Below are positions 34,173 to 43,574 of a stretch of DNA of 64,000 nucleotides, piece after piece. The DNA is from Tateyamaria sp. ANG-S1. GTDB taxonomy: Bacteria; Pseudomonadota; Alphaproteobacteria; Rhodobacterales; Rhodobacteraceae. Position numbers and translations under genes: made by a program. A model generated the notes under the pieces. It was not told the origin of the DNA, searched no databases, and was given only the letters and a program-made list of their open reading frames with translations. The stretch's first letter is position 1, and each line of letters begins with the position of its first letter. Location: the NCBI RefSeq assembly GCF_000814025.1, contig NZ_JWLL01000003.1:357595-421594 (forward strand), in the 5' to 3' direction.

Positions 34173-36563
34173 TCAGGTGTGGTAAGTGGCAGAATGCAGA
34201 TCGCGCAGCGTGAAGTTTGGGGGAGCTTCTGCATTGCTGGGTTGAAAATGAATGGTGACGGGCCTGCCTGGGATCACATCAAAGCAGTTGTCGCTGAAGC
34301 GACCCGGCTGATCGGCCTCGACAGCGACGAACAGCGCCAGATGCTGCGCTGTCAGCGTGATCTGCCATCCATCTTGGTCCTGTGTGATATCAGCGGTCAT
34401 TTGCGGCGCGACCAAAGGATAGGACTTGTAGCGATGCGGCGCGAAGTGGTCCGAACAGGTAGGACCACCATTTACGGACCAGTCGAACCAGAGGATTTCG
34501 TCTTTGCCCAGTTTTTCGCTCGCGATGGACATGGCGCGGAACGATTCAACGGTCTTTGCGTTCGCCGATACCTGCCCAAGCGGGCGCAACTCTCCCGATG
34601 GGGCGACGGCGAAAGCTGCAACAACCACGTCACAAGCCGATGCCATGTCGTTAACGATGCGCAGCTCAATCTCGTCCCCCATTGGAACAGCAACCACTGT
34701 CACGTCCGCATAGAACCGTCGGGCCGCGTGGTGCAGCAGCTTCCACCCACCCCCGTGATCCAGGCTGGACCAAGAGCACACGGGCCACGTGTCGTTGAGC
34801 TGCCAGTAAAGCGTGCCCATGCAATGCGGTTTCAGCCCACGCCAATGGGTCACGGCTGTCTTGATGGCCAGCGCCTGCTGCACTTGGCTGAGATAGACGA
34901 AATCCTCGAACCCGTTGGGAAAGCGGAAGTACCGAAACATCGTCTCGGCTATCCGTGCATTGCCGCCAGCGTTCTTCTGGTGGCTCTCCATCACCGGAGA
35001 TGCGATGTTGCAATCGTCTGGGTCGGCAAATCGTCGGATCACGTCCATCGATGGATAGGACTGAAACCCGAACTCGGAACAAAAGCGCGGGCGCACGTCG
35101 CGGTAGTGCTCGAAATCGCGCCCCTCGTGCCAGACCGACCAGAAATGCATGTCGCCCGAGCTGTCGTCATGCCAGTTGCTGCCGAAGTCCATCAGCCCAG
35201 GCGACGGGCTGGACGGCCACCAGATTGCTGTCGGTGCGGTGTCGCGCAGGGCCGCCTCAATGGTGCGGTTCAACCGGTCATAGGACACAAGGTAACGGTC
35301 CCGGTTGTTCCGGCTTTCCTCATACCACGTCAGCGCGCCCAGCAATTCATTGTCGCCGCACCACAGTGCGATGCATGCATGATGGTTAAGACGCGCGACC
35401 TGTTCGCGCACTTCCGCGTCGATGTCGGTCAGAAACGCTTCGGTCGCCGGATAGAGGTGGCAAGCGAACATGAAGTCATGCCAGACCAGCAACCCCATCT
35501 CATCACACAGATCATAGAACCAATCCGGCTCATACCGCCCCCCGCCCCAGATGCGGATCATGTTCATGTTCGCATCGACGGCCGATTGCAGCAGATCACG
35601 GCACGCCTCGGGCGTGATCGCACCGGCCAGCGCGTCAGCCGGTATCCAGTTTGCCCCCTTCATGAAAATGGGACGCCCATTGATGTGAAGGGCAAAACTT
35701 GTACCGGCATCATCCGGCGTGGTCACAAGCCGGATGTCACGCAGGCCAATGCGATATGTCGATTGTGCTGGCCCGACCGAGACGACCAAGTCGTAAAGAA
35801 CCTGAGCACCCTGACCGACTGGCCACCACAACTCCGGCGCTTCGATCTCCAGCGACACTTTCGCCTCGCCCGCGTCCATAAGAGCGGGAGCACTTACCCC
35901 ACACAACGAAACCGACACCTCGGTTCCATCCGCGATCCCATCGCCCAGGACGGTGCAATCGACTGCGACATGGCCGTCGCCATGGCGCTGCGCCACGATC
36001 ACATCCGCGATACGCGGCCCCTTCGGCTCAAGCCGGATGTCGCCATAAAGACCAAAGGGCGCCAGCGCGATGTTCCAGTCCCAACCGAAATCACACTCCG
36101 GTTTGCGCAGCATGTTGCCGTGCGGGATTGGGCAGTTCTCCGCTTGAAAAGGCACCGGAAACGGCTGCGCCTCGGCCCGGTCTTTGGCGATCCTCGGGGC
36201 GGATCTGAAGTGCAGGGTGATGACGTTTTCGCCCAGCACCAAAGCGTCCGACACATCGACGCGGTGGGCGCGGAACATGCTGTCCGCGCGCAGAACGGTC
36301 TGACCATTCAGCGACACATCCACCACTGTATCCAGCATCGACAGAACCAGCGTCATATGCCGATCCGTCGCGCGGAAGGTGCGGGTCAACAGCCAATCCC
36401 GTTCGCCGATCCAGCGCAGATTATGTTCGTTACGGCCCCAATATGGATCCGGAATGACCCTTGCATCGCGCAAGGCGCTGATCCCGTCACCGGGCAGCAC
36501 CATAGGCGCGGTGTATTGGCCTGTCTCATCCGACAGGTGCCATGGGCCGCTCAGATCCAGCAT
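34173..36563 (-). CDS. Glycoside hydrolase family 2, probable beta-mannosidase
   Basis: A 796-residue GH2 protein. The start MLDLSGPW at 36563 is chosen, 4 bases after the ATPase stop. The N-terminal jelly-roll sugar-binding domain is followed by an Ig-like domain and the TIM barrel. The acid/base is E406 in WCGDNE and the nucleophile E497 in CSEFGF, both in the beta-mannosidase rather than beta-galactosidase style. No signal peptide is visible, so it would act in the cytoplasm on imported short mannosides. Length is typical for the bacterial enzymes. Confidence 0.9.
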   Translation of the reverse strand: MLDLSGPWHLSDETGQYTAPMVLPGDGISALRDARVIPDPYWGRNEHNLRWIGERDWLLTRTFRATDRHMTLVLSMLDTVVDVSLNGQTVLRADSMFRAHRVDVSDALVLGENVITLHFRSAPRIAKDRAEAQPFPVPFQAENCPIPHGNMLRKPECDFGWDWNIALAPFGLYGDIRLEPKGPRIADVIVAQRHGDGHVAVDCTVLGDGIADGTEVSVSLCGVSAPALMDAGEAKVSLEIEAPELWWPVGQGAQVLYDLVVSVGPAQSTYRIGLRDIRLVTTPDDAGTSFALHINGRPIFMKGANWIPADALAGAITPEACRDLLQSAVDANMNMIRIWGGGRYEPDWFYDLCDEMGLLVWHDFMFACHLYPATEAFLTDIDAEVREQVARLNHHACIALWCGDNELLGALTWYEESRNNRDRYLVSYDRLNRTIEAALRDTAPTAIWWPSSPSPGLMDFGSNWHDDSSGDMHFWSVWHEGRDFEHYRDVRPRFCSEFGFQSYPSMDVIRRFADPDDCNIASPVMESHQKNAGGNARIAETMFRYFRFPNGFEDFVYLSQVQQALAIKTAVTHWRGLKPHCMGTLYWQLNDTWPVCSWSSLDHGGGWKLLHHAARRFYADVTVVAVPMGDEIELRIVNDMASACDVVVAAFAVAPSGELRPLGQVSANAKTVESFRAMSIASEKLGKDEILWFDWSVNGGPTCSDHFAPHRYKSYPLVAPQMTADITQDQDGWQITLTAQHLALFVAVEADQPGRFSDNCFDVIPGRPVTIHFQPSNAEAPPNFTLRDLHSATYHT

Positions 36564-36567
36564 CGGC

Positions 36568-37641
36568 TCAGAGCCTTTCCTCAGTCTGCTTGTCGAACAG
36601 CGAGGCACGGGCAGGATCAAAACCGATCGTGATCCGATCTCCGGGTAATACAGCCGCCTGCCCGTCCATGCGGATGCGCACCGGCATACCCGCCAAGGAT
36701 GCCCACGCCAGCGTATCTGAGCCCATCGGCTCAACCAGATCGATTGTGACTTCTGCTGTCACAGGCAATGACGCAGCCGCCTCGCCCGACACGATGTGTT
36801 CGGGACGAATGCCCAGCCAGGCCGGACCGCTGGTTGCTGTGCCCTGGAACGCATACCCCTCAAGCGACAAGCGCTCGCCCCCGGTGACAAAAGCATCTCC
36901 CTCGATCACGCCTTCAAAGAAGTTGATCTCGGGGCTGCCGATGAACCCGGCCACATATTTGTTCTTGGGCCGGTTGTAGATCTCGGTTGGGGTGTCGAGT
37001 TGCTGAATGATCCCACCCTTCATGATCGCAATCCGGTCAGCGAGTGTCATCGCCTCCACCTGATCGTGCGTCACATAGATCATCGTGTTTTTCAGGCTGT
37101 GGTGCAGGCGCTTGATCTCGACCCGCAGGTCAGCGCGCAGCTTGGCATCCAGGTTCGACAGCGGTTCGTCAAACAGGAACACATCCACATCACGCACCAA
37201 GGCCCGGCCAATGGCGACCCGCTGACGCTGCCCGCCGGACAAAGCGGCGGGTTTGCGTTGCAAAAGTGGTTCGATCTGTAGAATTTCAGCCGCCCGCGCG
37301 ACGCGCTTCTGGATCTCATCCTTCGGCATCCGCGCGTTTTTCAGGCCAAAGGACAGATTCCCCTCAACCGTCATCTGCGGATAGAGCGCGTAGGATTGGA
37401 ACACCATGCCGATACCCCGCCCCGATGGCTCCTCCCACGTGACATTGCGGTCGTTGATGTGGATTTCACCGTCCGTCACATCCAGCAAACCGGCGATGCA
37501 GTTCAGCAGCGTGGACTTCCCGCAGCCGGACGCGCCCAGAAGGACCAGAAACTCGCCCTCGGGAATGTCGATGTTGAGGTTATCCAGCACGGTCAGCGCG
37601 CCGAATTTCAAAGTCAGGTCTTTGACAAGAACAGAAGTCAT
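36568..37641 (-). CDS. Sugar ABC importer ATPase (MalK/UgpC type) of the mannoside locus
   Basis: A 357-residue ATPase with canonical motifs: [36 protein letters not shown] and [10 protein letters not shown], and a C-terminal TOBE domain with GIRPEHI. It would power the two permeases encoded immediately upstream. Spacing to the permease gene is 3 bases. Confidence 0.93.
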   Translation of the reverse strand: MTSVLVKDLTLKFGALTVLDNLNIDIPEGEFLVLLGASGCGKSTLLNCIAGLLDVTDGEIHINDRNVTWEEPSGRGIGMVFQSYALYPQMTVEGNLSFGLKNARMPKDEIQKRVARAAEILQIEPLLQRKPAALSGGQRQRVAIGRALVRDVDVFLFDEPLSNLDAKLRADLRVEIKRLHHSLKNTMIYVTHDQVEAMTLADRIAIMKGGIIQQLDTPTEIYNRPKNKYVAGFIGSPEINFFEGVIEGDAFVTGGERLSLEGYAFQGTATSGPAWLGIRPEHIVSGEAAASLPVTAEVTIDLVEPMGSDTLAWASLAGMPVRIRMDGQAAVLPGDRITIGFDPARASLFDKQTEERL

Positions 37642-37644
37642 GGA

Positions 37645-38535
37645 TCAGCCTTTCACCGCGCCTGCGGCGATGCCCCGGACAAACAGCTTGCCGGATGCGA
37701 AGTAGATGATGAGGGGGACAAGACCGGTCAGCAGCGTGGCGGCCATGTTGACGTTGTATTCCTTCACGCCCTGCACCGAGTTAACGATGTTGTTAAGCTG
37801 CACGGTCATCGGGTAGTCAGCGGGCTTGGTGTAGATCACGCCGAACAGGAAGTCGTTCCAGATGCCCGTGACCTGCAGGATGATCGCCACCACGAAGATG
37901 GGCAACGACATGGGCAGCATGATGCGGAAGTAGATGCCCCAAAACCCTGCCCCGTCGACACGCGCCGCCTTGAACAACTCCTCGGGAACGGAGGTGAAGT
38001 AGTTCCGGAATAGTAGCGTGAGGATCGGCATACCAAAGACCGTGTGCACCAGCACCAGCCCCCAGATGTTTCCATAAAGACCCATTTCGCGCAGAATGAT
38101 CACGATGGGGTAGATCATCACCTGATAAGGGATGAAGGCGCCCACGATCAGGATGGTGAAGAACACTTCCGACCCTTTGAACTTCCAGTTCGCCAGCGCG
38201 TAGCCATTCACCGAGGCAATCGCGATGGAAAGGATGACCGAGGGGATCAGAATCTGTACCGAGTTCCAGAAGCCACGGCTCAACCCCTCGCAATTGATGC
38301 CTGTGCACGCTTCGGCCCATGCCTTGACCCACGGCTCGTAGGTCACCTCGACCGGCGGGGCAAAGATGTTGCCGATGCGGATCTCGGGCATGCCCTTGAG
38401 CGATGTGACGATCATCACATAGAGCGGCAGGGCGTAGTAGGCGGCAACGACAATCAGCGTGCCATAAAGCATGATGTTGGTACGCGAAAAACGGGGGCGG
38501 GGCTTGGGCCCGCGCGGGGTCACTACGTCAGCCAC
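37645..38535 (-). CDS. Sugar ABC importer permease (MalG type) of the mannoside locus
   Basis: A 296-residue permease with six hydrophobic segments and the EAA loop KAARVDGAGFWGIYFRIMLPMS. The C-terminus LFVRGIAAGAVKG is typical. A periplasmic loop near residues 60-80 contains two Cys (ACTGINCEG), unusual but compatible with a disulfide. It overlaps the other permease gene by 8 bases. Confidence 0.93.
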   Translation of the reverse strand: MADVVTPRGPKPRPRFSRTNIMLYGTLIVVAAYYALPLYVMIVTSLKGMPEIRIGNIFAPPVEVTYEPWVKAWAEACTGINCEGLSRGFWNSVQILIPSVILSIAIASVNGYALANWKFKGSEVFFTILIVGAFIPYQVMIYPIVIILREMGLYGNIWGLVLVHTVFGMPILTLLFRNYFTSVPEELFKAARVDGAGFWGIYFRIMLPMSLPIFVVAIILQVTGIWNDFLFGVIYTKPADYPMTVQLNNIVNSVQGVKEYNVNMAATLLTGLVPLIIYFASGKLFVRGIAAGAVKG

Positions 38536-39427
38536 GTTTCTTGCCTCCGAATTCGAGATACGCCCAGGGGATAAGGATGATGACTACGCTCAGCAGCATC
38601 ATGGTCGACGCGGCAAAGCCCTGGCCCAGGTTCTGGGCACGGAACATATAATTGATAACGTATTTCGCAGGCACCTCGGACGAGATACCGGGGCCGCCGT
38701 TGGTCTGGGCCACCACCAGATCGTAGATCTTGATGATCCCGCTGGCGATCAAAACCAGCGCCGTAACGAACACCGGACGCATCATGGGAATAACGATGCG
38801 GACATAGGTTTTTACGGTCCCAATCCCGTCTACTCGCGCGGCTTTCCAGATCTCTTGATCAATGCCGCGCAGGCCAGCAAGCATGATGCACATGATGAGG
38901 CCAGTACCCTGCCACAGCCCGGCAATCAAAATGCCGTAAATCACGATGTCGGGGTCATTGAGCGGGTTGAAGGTGAAGCTTTCCCACCCCATTGAACGCA
39001 CCACGTTCTGCACGCCCAGATCGGGGTTCAGGATCCACTGCCACGCCAGCCCCGTCACCACGAAGCTGAGGGCAAATGGATACAGGAAGATCGTGCGGAA
39101 CACATCCTCGCCCCTGATCTTGCGATCCAGCAGGGCAGCCAGCGTGAACCCAATCAGCAACGTAAAGATCATGGAGAAAAAGCCATAAACGGCCAGGTTC
39201 TCGATCGAGATCAACCAGCGCCGCGTGCTCCAGAGCCGCTCGTATTGATCTAGCCCGACGAAGTTCGCCTTAGGCAACAGCTTGGACGACGTAAAAGAAT
39301 AGACCACAGTCCAGGCCGTACCGCCAACAAACACCACCAGTGCAGTAAGCACCATTGGGATAGACGCCAGCTTGGCCGACAGGTTGCGGAACAGGCTCGA
39401 CGGCCTCCGCGCATTCGAAGAAGACAT
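38528..39427 (-). CDS. Sugar ABC importer permease (MalF type) of the mannoside locus
   Basis: A 299-residue permease; the start MSSSNARR at 39427 is preferred, because earlier in-frame codons extend into the hairpin. Six helices and the EAA loop WKAARVDGIGTVKTYVRIVIPM are visible. It partners the permease at 37645-38535. It lies 69 bases after the binding-protein gene. Confidence 0.92.
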   Translation of the reverse strand: MSSSNARRPSSLFRNLSAKLASIPMVLTALVVFVGGTAWTVVYSFTSSKLLPKANFVGLDQYERLWSTRRWLISIENLAVYGFFSMIFTLLIGFTLAALLDRKIRGEDVFRTIFLYPFALSFVVTGLAWQWILNPDLGVQNVVRSMGWESFTFNPLNDPDIVIYGILIAGLWQGTGLIMCIMLAGLRGIDQEIWKAARVDGIGTVKTYVRIVIPMMRPVFVTALVLIASGIIKIYDLVVAQTNGGPGISSEVPAKYVINYMFRAQNLGQGFAASTMMLLSVVIILIPWAYLEFGGKKRG

Positions 39428-39454
39428 GACAGGACCCCGTTTCATGCCGAACTG

Positions 39455-39480
39455 CACCTGCCCGGTCGCCCGGGCAGGTG
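39455..39480 (-). terminator. Intercistronic hairpin after the mannoside-locus binding protein
   Basis: CACCTGCCCGG (39455-39465) and CCGGGCAGGTG (39470-39480) form a perfect 11-bp stem with a 4-base loop. It lies 17 bases past the binding-protein stop. No T run, so RNA protection or attenuation is more likely than full termination. Confidence 0.65.
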
Positions 39481-39496
39481 ACTGGGAGGTGCGCCC

Positions 39497-40723
39497 TTAT
39501 TCGGCGGACGCAATGATGTCTGCGTAACGCTCTTGCGCATCGGCAGCAGACATGTCGGAGGTCCAGAACTCGGCCATCAGGTCCTCGATCTGCGTTTGCG
39601 TGTCCGCAGTCAGGTTCATGTCACCCGACGGCATGATCCCACCTGCTTTGAGGATATCGAGACCCTTTTGCATGCAGTCATTGGCCGCACTCAGATCGAC
39701 GTCACCACGGACGGGCAGCGACCCTTTCTTGAGGTTGAAGGACACCTGGACCTCTGGCGAGATCAGGGTAGAGGCCAGCGCCATCTGCGCCTTCTTCGTC
39801 TCTTCATCATCGATGACCGGGAAGTAGAAAGCATCGCCACCAGTGTCGAGGATTTCGTTCACGCCCAGACCAGGCAGGCAGGTATAGTCTTCACCTGCGA
39901 CCTGGCCGGCCATCTGGAACTCGCCCTGTGCCCAATCACCCATGATCTGCGCACCAGCCTTGCCGGTGATGACCATGTTGGTCGCCAGGTTCCAGTCCTG
40001 AACGTTCGAGTTCGACGCAAAGTTGCGCGCGTCGACCGCGGCCTCGAATACTGCTGCGTATTCCGGTCCACGGGCCGCATCCGCATTCTTGTCGACCACG
40101 ACCTTGCGCCAGGTTTCAAGCCCGGCAATGGCAATGGTCATCACGCCGAAGGCGCCGTTTTGCTGCCAACCCTGCTGCCCCATTGCAAGCGGGACAATTC
40201 CGGCTTCTTCCAACTTGGGTGCGGCGGCCGCAAATTCTGTCCAGTTCGACGGCACAGGCGTTTCGATCTGAGCAAAGGCATCATGGCTCAACCAAAGCCA
40301 CTGCCATGAATGGATGTTTACGGGCACGCAATAGATGCGGCCTTCGTAGGTGCAGGCATCAAGCAGTGCGGGCGGGTTCACAAGGTCTGTCCAACCCTCT
40401 GCTTCGGCCAGTTCGGTCAGATCTGTCATCAGACCAGCCTCAATCAGTTCCTCCGCCTGACGACCGTGGTTCAACTGGGTGGCGCCCATGGGATCACCAC
40501 CTAGAATACGGCTGATGATGATGGGGCGCGCCGTGCCACCCGAGCCAGCGATAGCACCATCCACCCACGTATTGCCGGTCGCATCAAACGCCTTGGCAAA
40601 TTCCGACACGGCCGCGGCCTCGCCGCCCGATGTCCACCAATGGGTCACCTCCAGCTCGCCCGCATGCGCCACCGACGCACCCAGCAAGGCAACAGAGCCC
40701 AGCAGTTTCGAAAAAGTTTTCAT
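39497..40723 (-). CDS. Sugar ABC importer binding protein (family 1) of the mannoside locus
   Basis: A 408-residue periplasmic binding protein with a signal peptide ending at about AHA-GE (residue 22). The VTHWWTSGGEAAAVSEFAKAF start is typical of CUT1 sugar binding proteins, with NIHSWQWLWLS and QGWQQNGAFG carrying aromatic residues likely to stack on sugar. GGGAGGACTC precedes the ATG. Ligand inferred as a mannose-containing oligosaccharide from the linked beta-mannosidase. Confidence 0.92.
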   Translation of the reverse strand: MKTFSKLLGSVALLGASVAHAGELEVTHWWTSGGEAAAVSEFAKAFDATGNTWVDGAIAGSGGTARPIIISRILGGDPMGATQLNHGRQAEELIEAGLMTDLTELAEAEGWTDLVNPPALLDACTYEGRIYCVPVNIHSWQWLWLSHDAFAQIETPVPSNWTEFAAAAPKLEEAGIVPLAMGQQGWQQNGAFGVMTIAIAGLETWRKVVVDKNADAARGPEYAAVFEAAVDARNFASNSNVQDWNLATNMVITGKAGAQIMGDWAQGEFQMAGQVAGEDYTCLPGLGVNEILDTGGDAFYFPVIDDEETKKAQMALASTLISPEVQVSFNLKKGSLPVRGDVDLSAANDCMQKGLDILKAGGIMPSGDMNLTADTQTQIEDLMAEFWTSDMSAADAQERYADIIASAE

Positions 40724-40742
40724 CTTGAGTCCTCCCTGACTT

Positions 40743-40776
40743 CTAAATCGTTATAGTAATTGCTACAACGATTTAG
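40743..40776. promoter_or_regulatory. 34-bp near-perfect palindrome between the binding protein and LacI genes
   Basis: Outer arms CTAAATCGTT (40743-40752) and AACGATTTAG (40767-40776) pair perfectly, and the inner 14 bases continue the symmetry, giving 15 of 17 matched pairs. It lies 20 bases upstream of the binding-protein start and about 135 bases upstream of the LacI start, well placed to control both. Confidence 0.8.
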
Positions 40777-40910
40777 ATTTTTCGATCAAGGTAGAATTTT
40801 GCTGACAGTCGAATTAATCATCAATGTACTGCCAACGGCTTGATTCTGTTGGCAATCCGCGCGGACGAACTGTTTCAGAAAATGGCTCAGCGCATCAGAA
40901 AGGGCCGCCC

Positions 40911-41963
40911 ATGACCAAATCAGGCACGACAGATGCGTCCAAAGAAATCGCTCTCGCACCCGGCGAACGCCCGACTCTGAAGACCATCGCGCGGTTGTCA
41001 GGGCTGGCTGTACCCACCGTCTCGCGCGCCCTCGCCGATGCCCCGGACATCGGCCAGGACACCAAGCAGCGGATCCGCACTATCGCGCAGCAAATCGGGT
41101 ATCGCCCAAACCGTGCGGGTGTTCGTCTACGGACGGGGCGAACCAATGTGATCAGCATCGTGATGTCGACCGAACACGACATGATGAACCATACGGCGCG
41201 CCTGATATCTGCGGTCGCATCCGCACTGCGCGGCACGCCATACCACATGATCATCACACCCTACTTCCCAGACGAGGATCCGATGGTTCCAATCCGGTAC
41301 ATTGTGGAAACCGGAAGCGCGGACGGATTGATCATCAACCAGATCGAACCGAACGATCCCCGCGTAGACTACCTGATCGAGCACAAGTTTCCCTTTGTGA
41401 CCCACGGCAGAACAAGCGCCTGCGAACGGCACGCCTATTTCGACTATGACAACACGAACTACGGTGCGCTTGCGGTTAAGGCGCTAGTTGGTCGGGGGCG
41501 CAAAAACATCGCGATGCTGGCCCCGCCGCAAAACCAGACCTATGCCCAAAGCATGATTGACGGAGCAACCCGCATGGCCGCCGAACACGGTGTGCAATTC
41601 TCGGTTATCGAGGCCGCGAACGCGCACAATGACAATCCGGTCATCGAACAGGCCATGATCCCAATTTTCCAAGGCGACGATCGGCCTGACGGTCTGATTG
41701 CCCCCAGTATCGGTGGGTGCGTCACGATGGTCTCAACAGTCGAAAAGATGGGTTTTTTGCTGGGAAATGACTTCGACATGGTCGCCAAGGAGGCGATCAC
41801 CTTCTTGCGCCGGTTTAGGTCAGGCATATTGGTCGTCGAAGAAAATATCGACCAGGCCGGCAACTTTCTGGCGCGCGCGCTCATGCACAGGATCAGCGCC
41901 CCTGACGAGCCTCCGATGCAGGCGCTCGACCGACCTGACGATACCGCGTTGCGCGTCGATTGA
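40911..41963 (+). CDS. LacI-family regulator of the mannoside locus
   Basis: A 350-residue LacI protein. The start MTKSGTTD at 40911 is chosen, giving a short N-terminal extension before the helix-turn-helix at about residues 23-45 (TIARLSGLAVPTVSRALADA). The PBP-like effector domain follows. Divergent from the transport operon, with the 34-bp palindrome between. Probably releases it in the presence of a mannoside. Confidence 0.92.
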   Translation: MTKSGTTDASKEIALAPGERPTLKTIARLSGLAVPTVSRALADAPDIGQDTKQRIRTIAQQIGYRPNRAGVRLRTGRTNVISIVMSTEHDMMNHTARLISAVASALRGTPYHMIITPYFPDEDPMVPIRYIVETGSADGLIINQIEPNDPRVDYLIEHKFPFVTHGRTSACERHAYFDYDNTNYGALAVKALVGRGRKNIAMLAPPQNQTYAQSMIDGATRMAAEHGVQFSVIEAANAHNDNPVIEQAMIPIFQGDDRPDGLIAPSIGGCVTMVSTVEKMGFLLGNDFDMVAKEAITFLRRFRSGILVVEENIDQAGNFLARALMHRISAPDEPPMQALDRPDDTALRVD

Positions 41964-41965
41964 TA

Positions 41966-43111
41966 CTAGTTTCGGATACGCCCGAATGTTGACAGCCGGT
42001 TGATCTCATCCAACCGTTCCAGATTGACCACGGTCGACAACATCAGCCTGTCCTGGCTCCAGTCACCCGGCCGCTGAATCGCGACCGCCGTCAGCATGAT
42101 CGCCGCAGCCAAAGGCAGCAGTGTCGCCATGTAAAGCAGGCGTGGCCGCCGCAAGTGGCGCATATCCAGCAAGGACATAATGCGCCGCTCCAAAAAACTC
42201 ATGCGTCCATCCCGCAGCGCCGACCGGTCAGCCGTGACCAGCGTGACCTTGGGCACGGCAACCACGAACATACGGTCCCGTCTGAGCGTCTGCTGACACA
42301 CTGCCAGCAGCGTATCGCAATAGGCGCGCACGTCGATCCGTCCGCGGGTCAGCACTTCGGCATCGCAGGACAACTCGCGCAAGTTCTCCACCTGCCGCTT
42401 CCATGCGTGAAAGGCCGGATTGAGAAAGAAGAACGGTTTCAGCGCCTCAAGCACGATTTCCCACTCGATGTCGCCCTGTCTCAGATGCTGGAATTCATGC
42501 GCCAGCGACACGCTCAATTCCTTGGGCTGCCCCAGCATGTGCGATGGAATAACAACGTAATAGTAGCGCAGCCCCCGCGTCGAAAAGGGCACCAGCGTCT
42601 TGTCCGACAGACGCAGTCGTATTCTACCGAATTGCCGCCACCCGTAGCTCGCCGATACAATGCGAAACAGGCAGAACATGGAAAACACCAAACGCGCGGC
42701 CCCAACAATCAGCCCGATCAAAAATGCCGCGATCACCGACCAGGCCACCCAACCGGCGGCATTCACAACGTTATTCAGAAACGTATCGCGCATGTTGACC
42801 AGCCGCTCAAACTCGGTCGCCTGCATGCTGAAGCCGCCATTCAGGTAGTACGCCACAACCATGTCCGACAGGTTCACGTTGACCGATTGCGCATAGCCGT
42901 TCGACTGCAGCGTCGCGAAGGTCAGGATCACAAAGGGCGACAGAACAATCACCACGAAAACGCTGTTCAACAACTGCAACTGCGTGGCGAAACAGTGACT
43001 CAATCCGAAACGGTGAAACATAAAACGCGCAACCGACCAAAGGCCATAGGCTACGACAAGAAGAATATTGGCATTGATAAAAGCGTCGAGCAGCGCGTCA
43101 CCCGGAATCAT
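41966..43111 (-). CDS. BlaR1/MecR1-type M56 membrane metallopeptidase
   Basis: A 381-residue protein with three to four hydrophobic segments (about 12-32, 48-70, 118-150, 327-345). The zinc protease motif HEFQH is at residues 205-209, with a downstream ELSCDAEVL element supplying the third ligand. It lacks the large C-terminal penicillin-binding sensor domain of true BlaR1; only about 35 residues follow the last helix. It overlaps the repressor gene by 14 bases. It probably cleaves that repressor in response to an unknown signal. Confidence 0.88.
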   Translation of the reverse strand: MIPGDALLDAFINANILLVVAYGLWSVARFMFHRFGLSHCFATQLQLLNSVFVVIVLSPFVILTFATLQSNGYAQSVNVNLSDMVVAYYLNGGFSMQATEFERLVNMRDTFLNNVVNAAGWVAWSVIAAFLIGLIVGAARLVFSMFCLFRIVSASYGWRQFGRIRLRLSDKTLVPFSTRGLRYYYVVIPSHMLGQPKELSVSLAHEFQHLRQGDIEWEIVLEALKPFFFLNPAFHAWKRQVENLRELSCDAEVLTRGRIDVRAYCDTLLAVCQQTLRRDRMFVVAVPKVTLVTADRSALRDGRMSFLERRIMSLLDMRHLRRPRLLYMATLLPLAAAIMLTAVAIQRPGDWSQDRLMLSTVVNLERLDEINRLSTFGRIRN

Positions 43112-43493
43112 TTTTCAACCTCCGATCCACAAGTGCCCGGATTTGCCCCAATGCTTCCTCTGTCAGCGCATCGTCATTGACCAGCCGCGCGACCAAAGAC
43201 GCAGGCGTATCGTCAAACAGCTTCATCGACAGATCCTTGAGTGAACGTGTCTGGTACGCATCCTTGCCCAGCGTCGGCTTGAAGACGTGGCGCTTGCCAT
43301 CCTTGCGGCTGGTCACAAATTCCTTTTGCTCCAGTATCCGCAGAATGGTCGCGGCCGAGGTATAGGCGAGGTTCCGATCTTCGGGCAGCTTGTCCAGAAC
43401 GTCCCGTACGGTGCCCTCACCCAGATCCCAAAGTTCCGTCATGAACTCCAGTTCCACCTCGGTCAGCAGGTCGCTTTTCTTCTTTTGTCTCAT
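43098..43493 (-). CDS. BlaI/MecI/CopY-family repressor
   Basis: A 131-residue penicillinase-repressor-type regulator with an N-terminal winged helix (EVELEFMTELWDLGEGTVRDVLDKL; SAATILRILEQKEFV) and a C-terminal dimerisation region. It is paired with the M56 peptidase gene. No beta-lactamase or penicillin-binding protein gene is in the window, so its target is unknown; it may regulate only its own operon. Confidence 0.92.
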   Translation of the reverse strand: MRQKKKSDLLTEVELEFMTELWDLGEGTVRDVLDKLPEDRNLAYTSAATILRILEQKEFVTSRKDGKRHVFKPTLGKDAYQTRSLKDLSMKLFDDTPASLVARLVNDDALTEEALGQIRALVDRRLKNDSG

Positions 43494-43544
43494 ACCGTCC
43501 TATCCAAGACGTATCGCTCACTCGTTATGCCCGAGGGAGTAAAT

Positions 43545-43558
43545 ACGAAAACTTTCGT
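43545..43558. promoter_or_regulatory. Palindrome upstream of the BlaI-like repressor gene
   Basis: ACGAAA and TTTCGT flank a two-base centre, 52 bases before the repressor start. Position fits an autoregulatory operator, but the sequence does not match the classical TACA/TGTA BlaI site. Confidence 0.4.
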
Positions 43559-43574
43559 TTCACAAAACGCTTTC

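Noticed and set aside
34179..36632. 817-codon plus-strand open frame
   Set aside because: It runs exactly antisense to the GH2 beta-mannosidase, whose catalytic motifs are intact. Long antisense frames are common at this GC content, and this one shows no domain.
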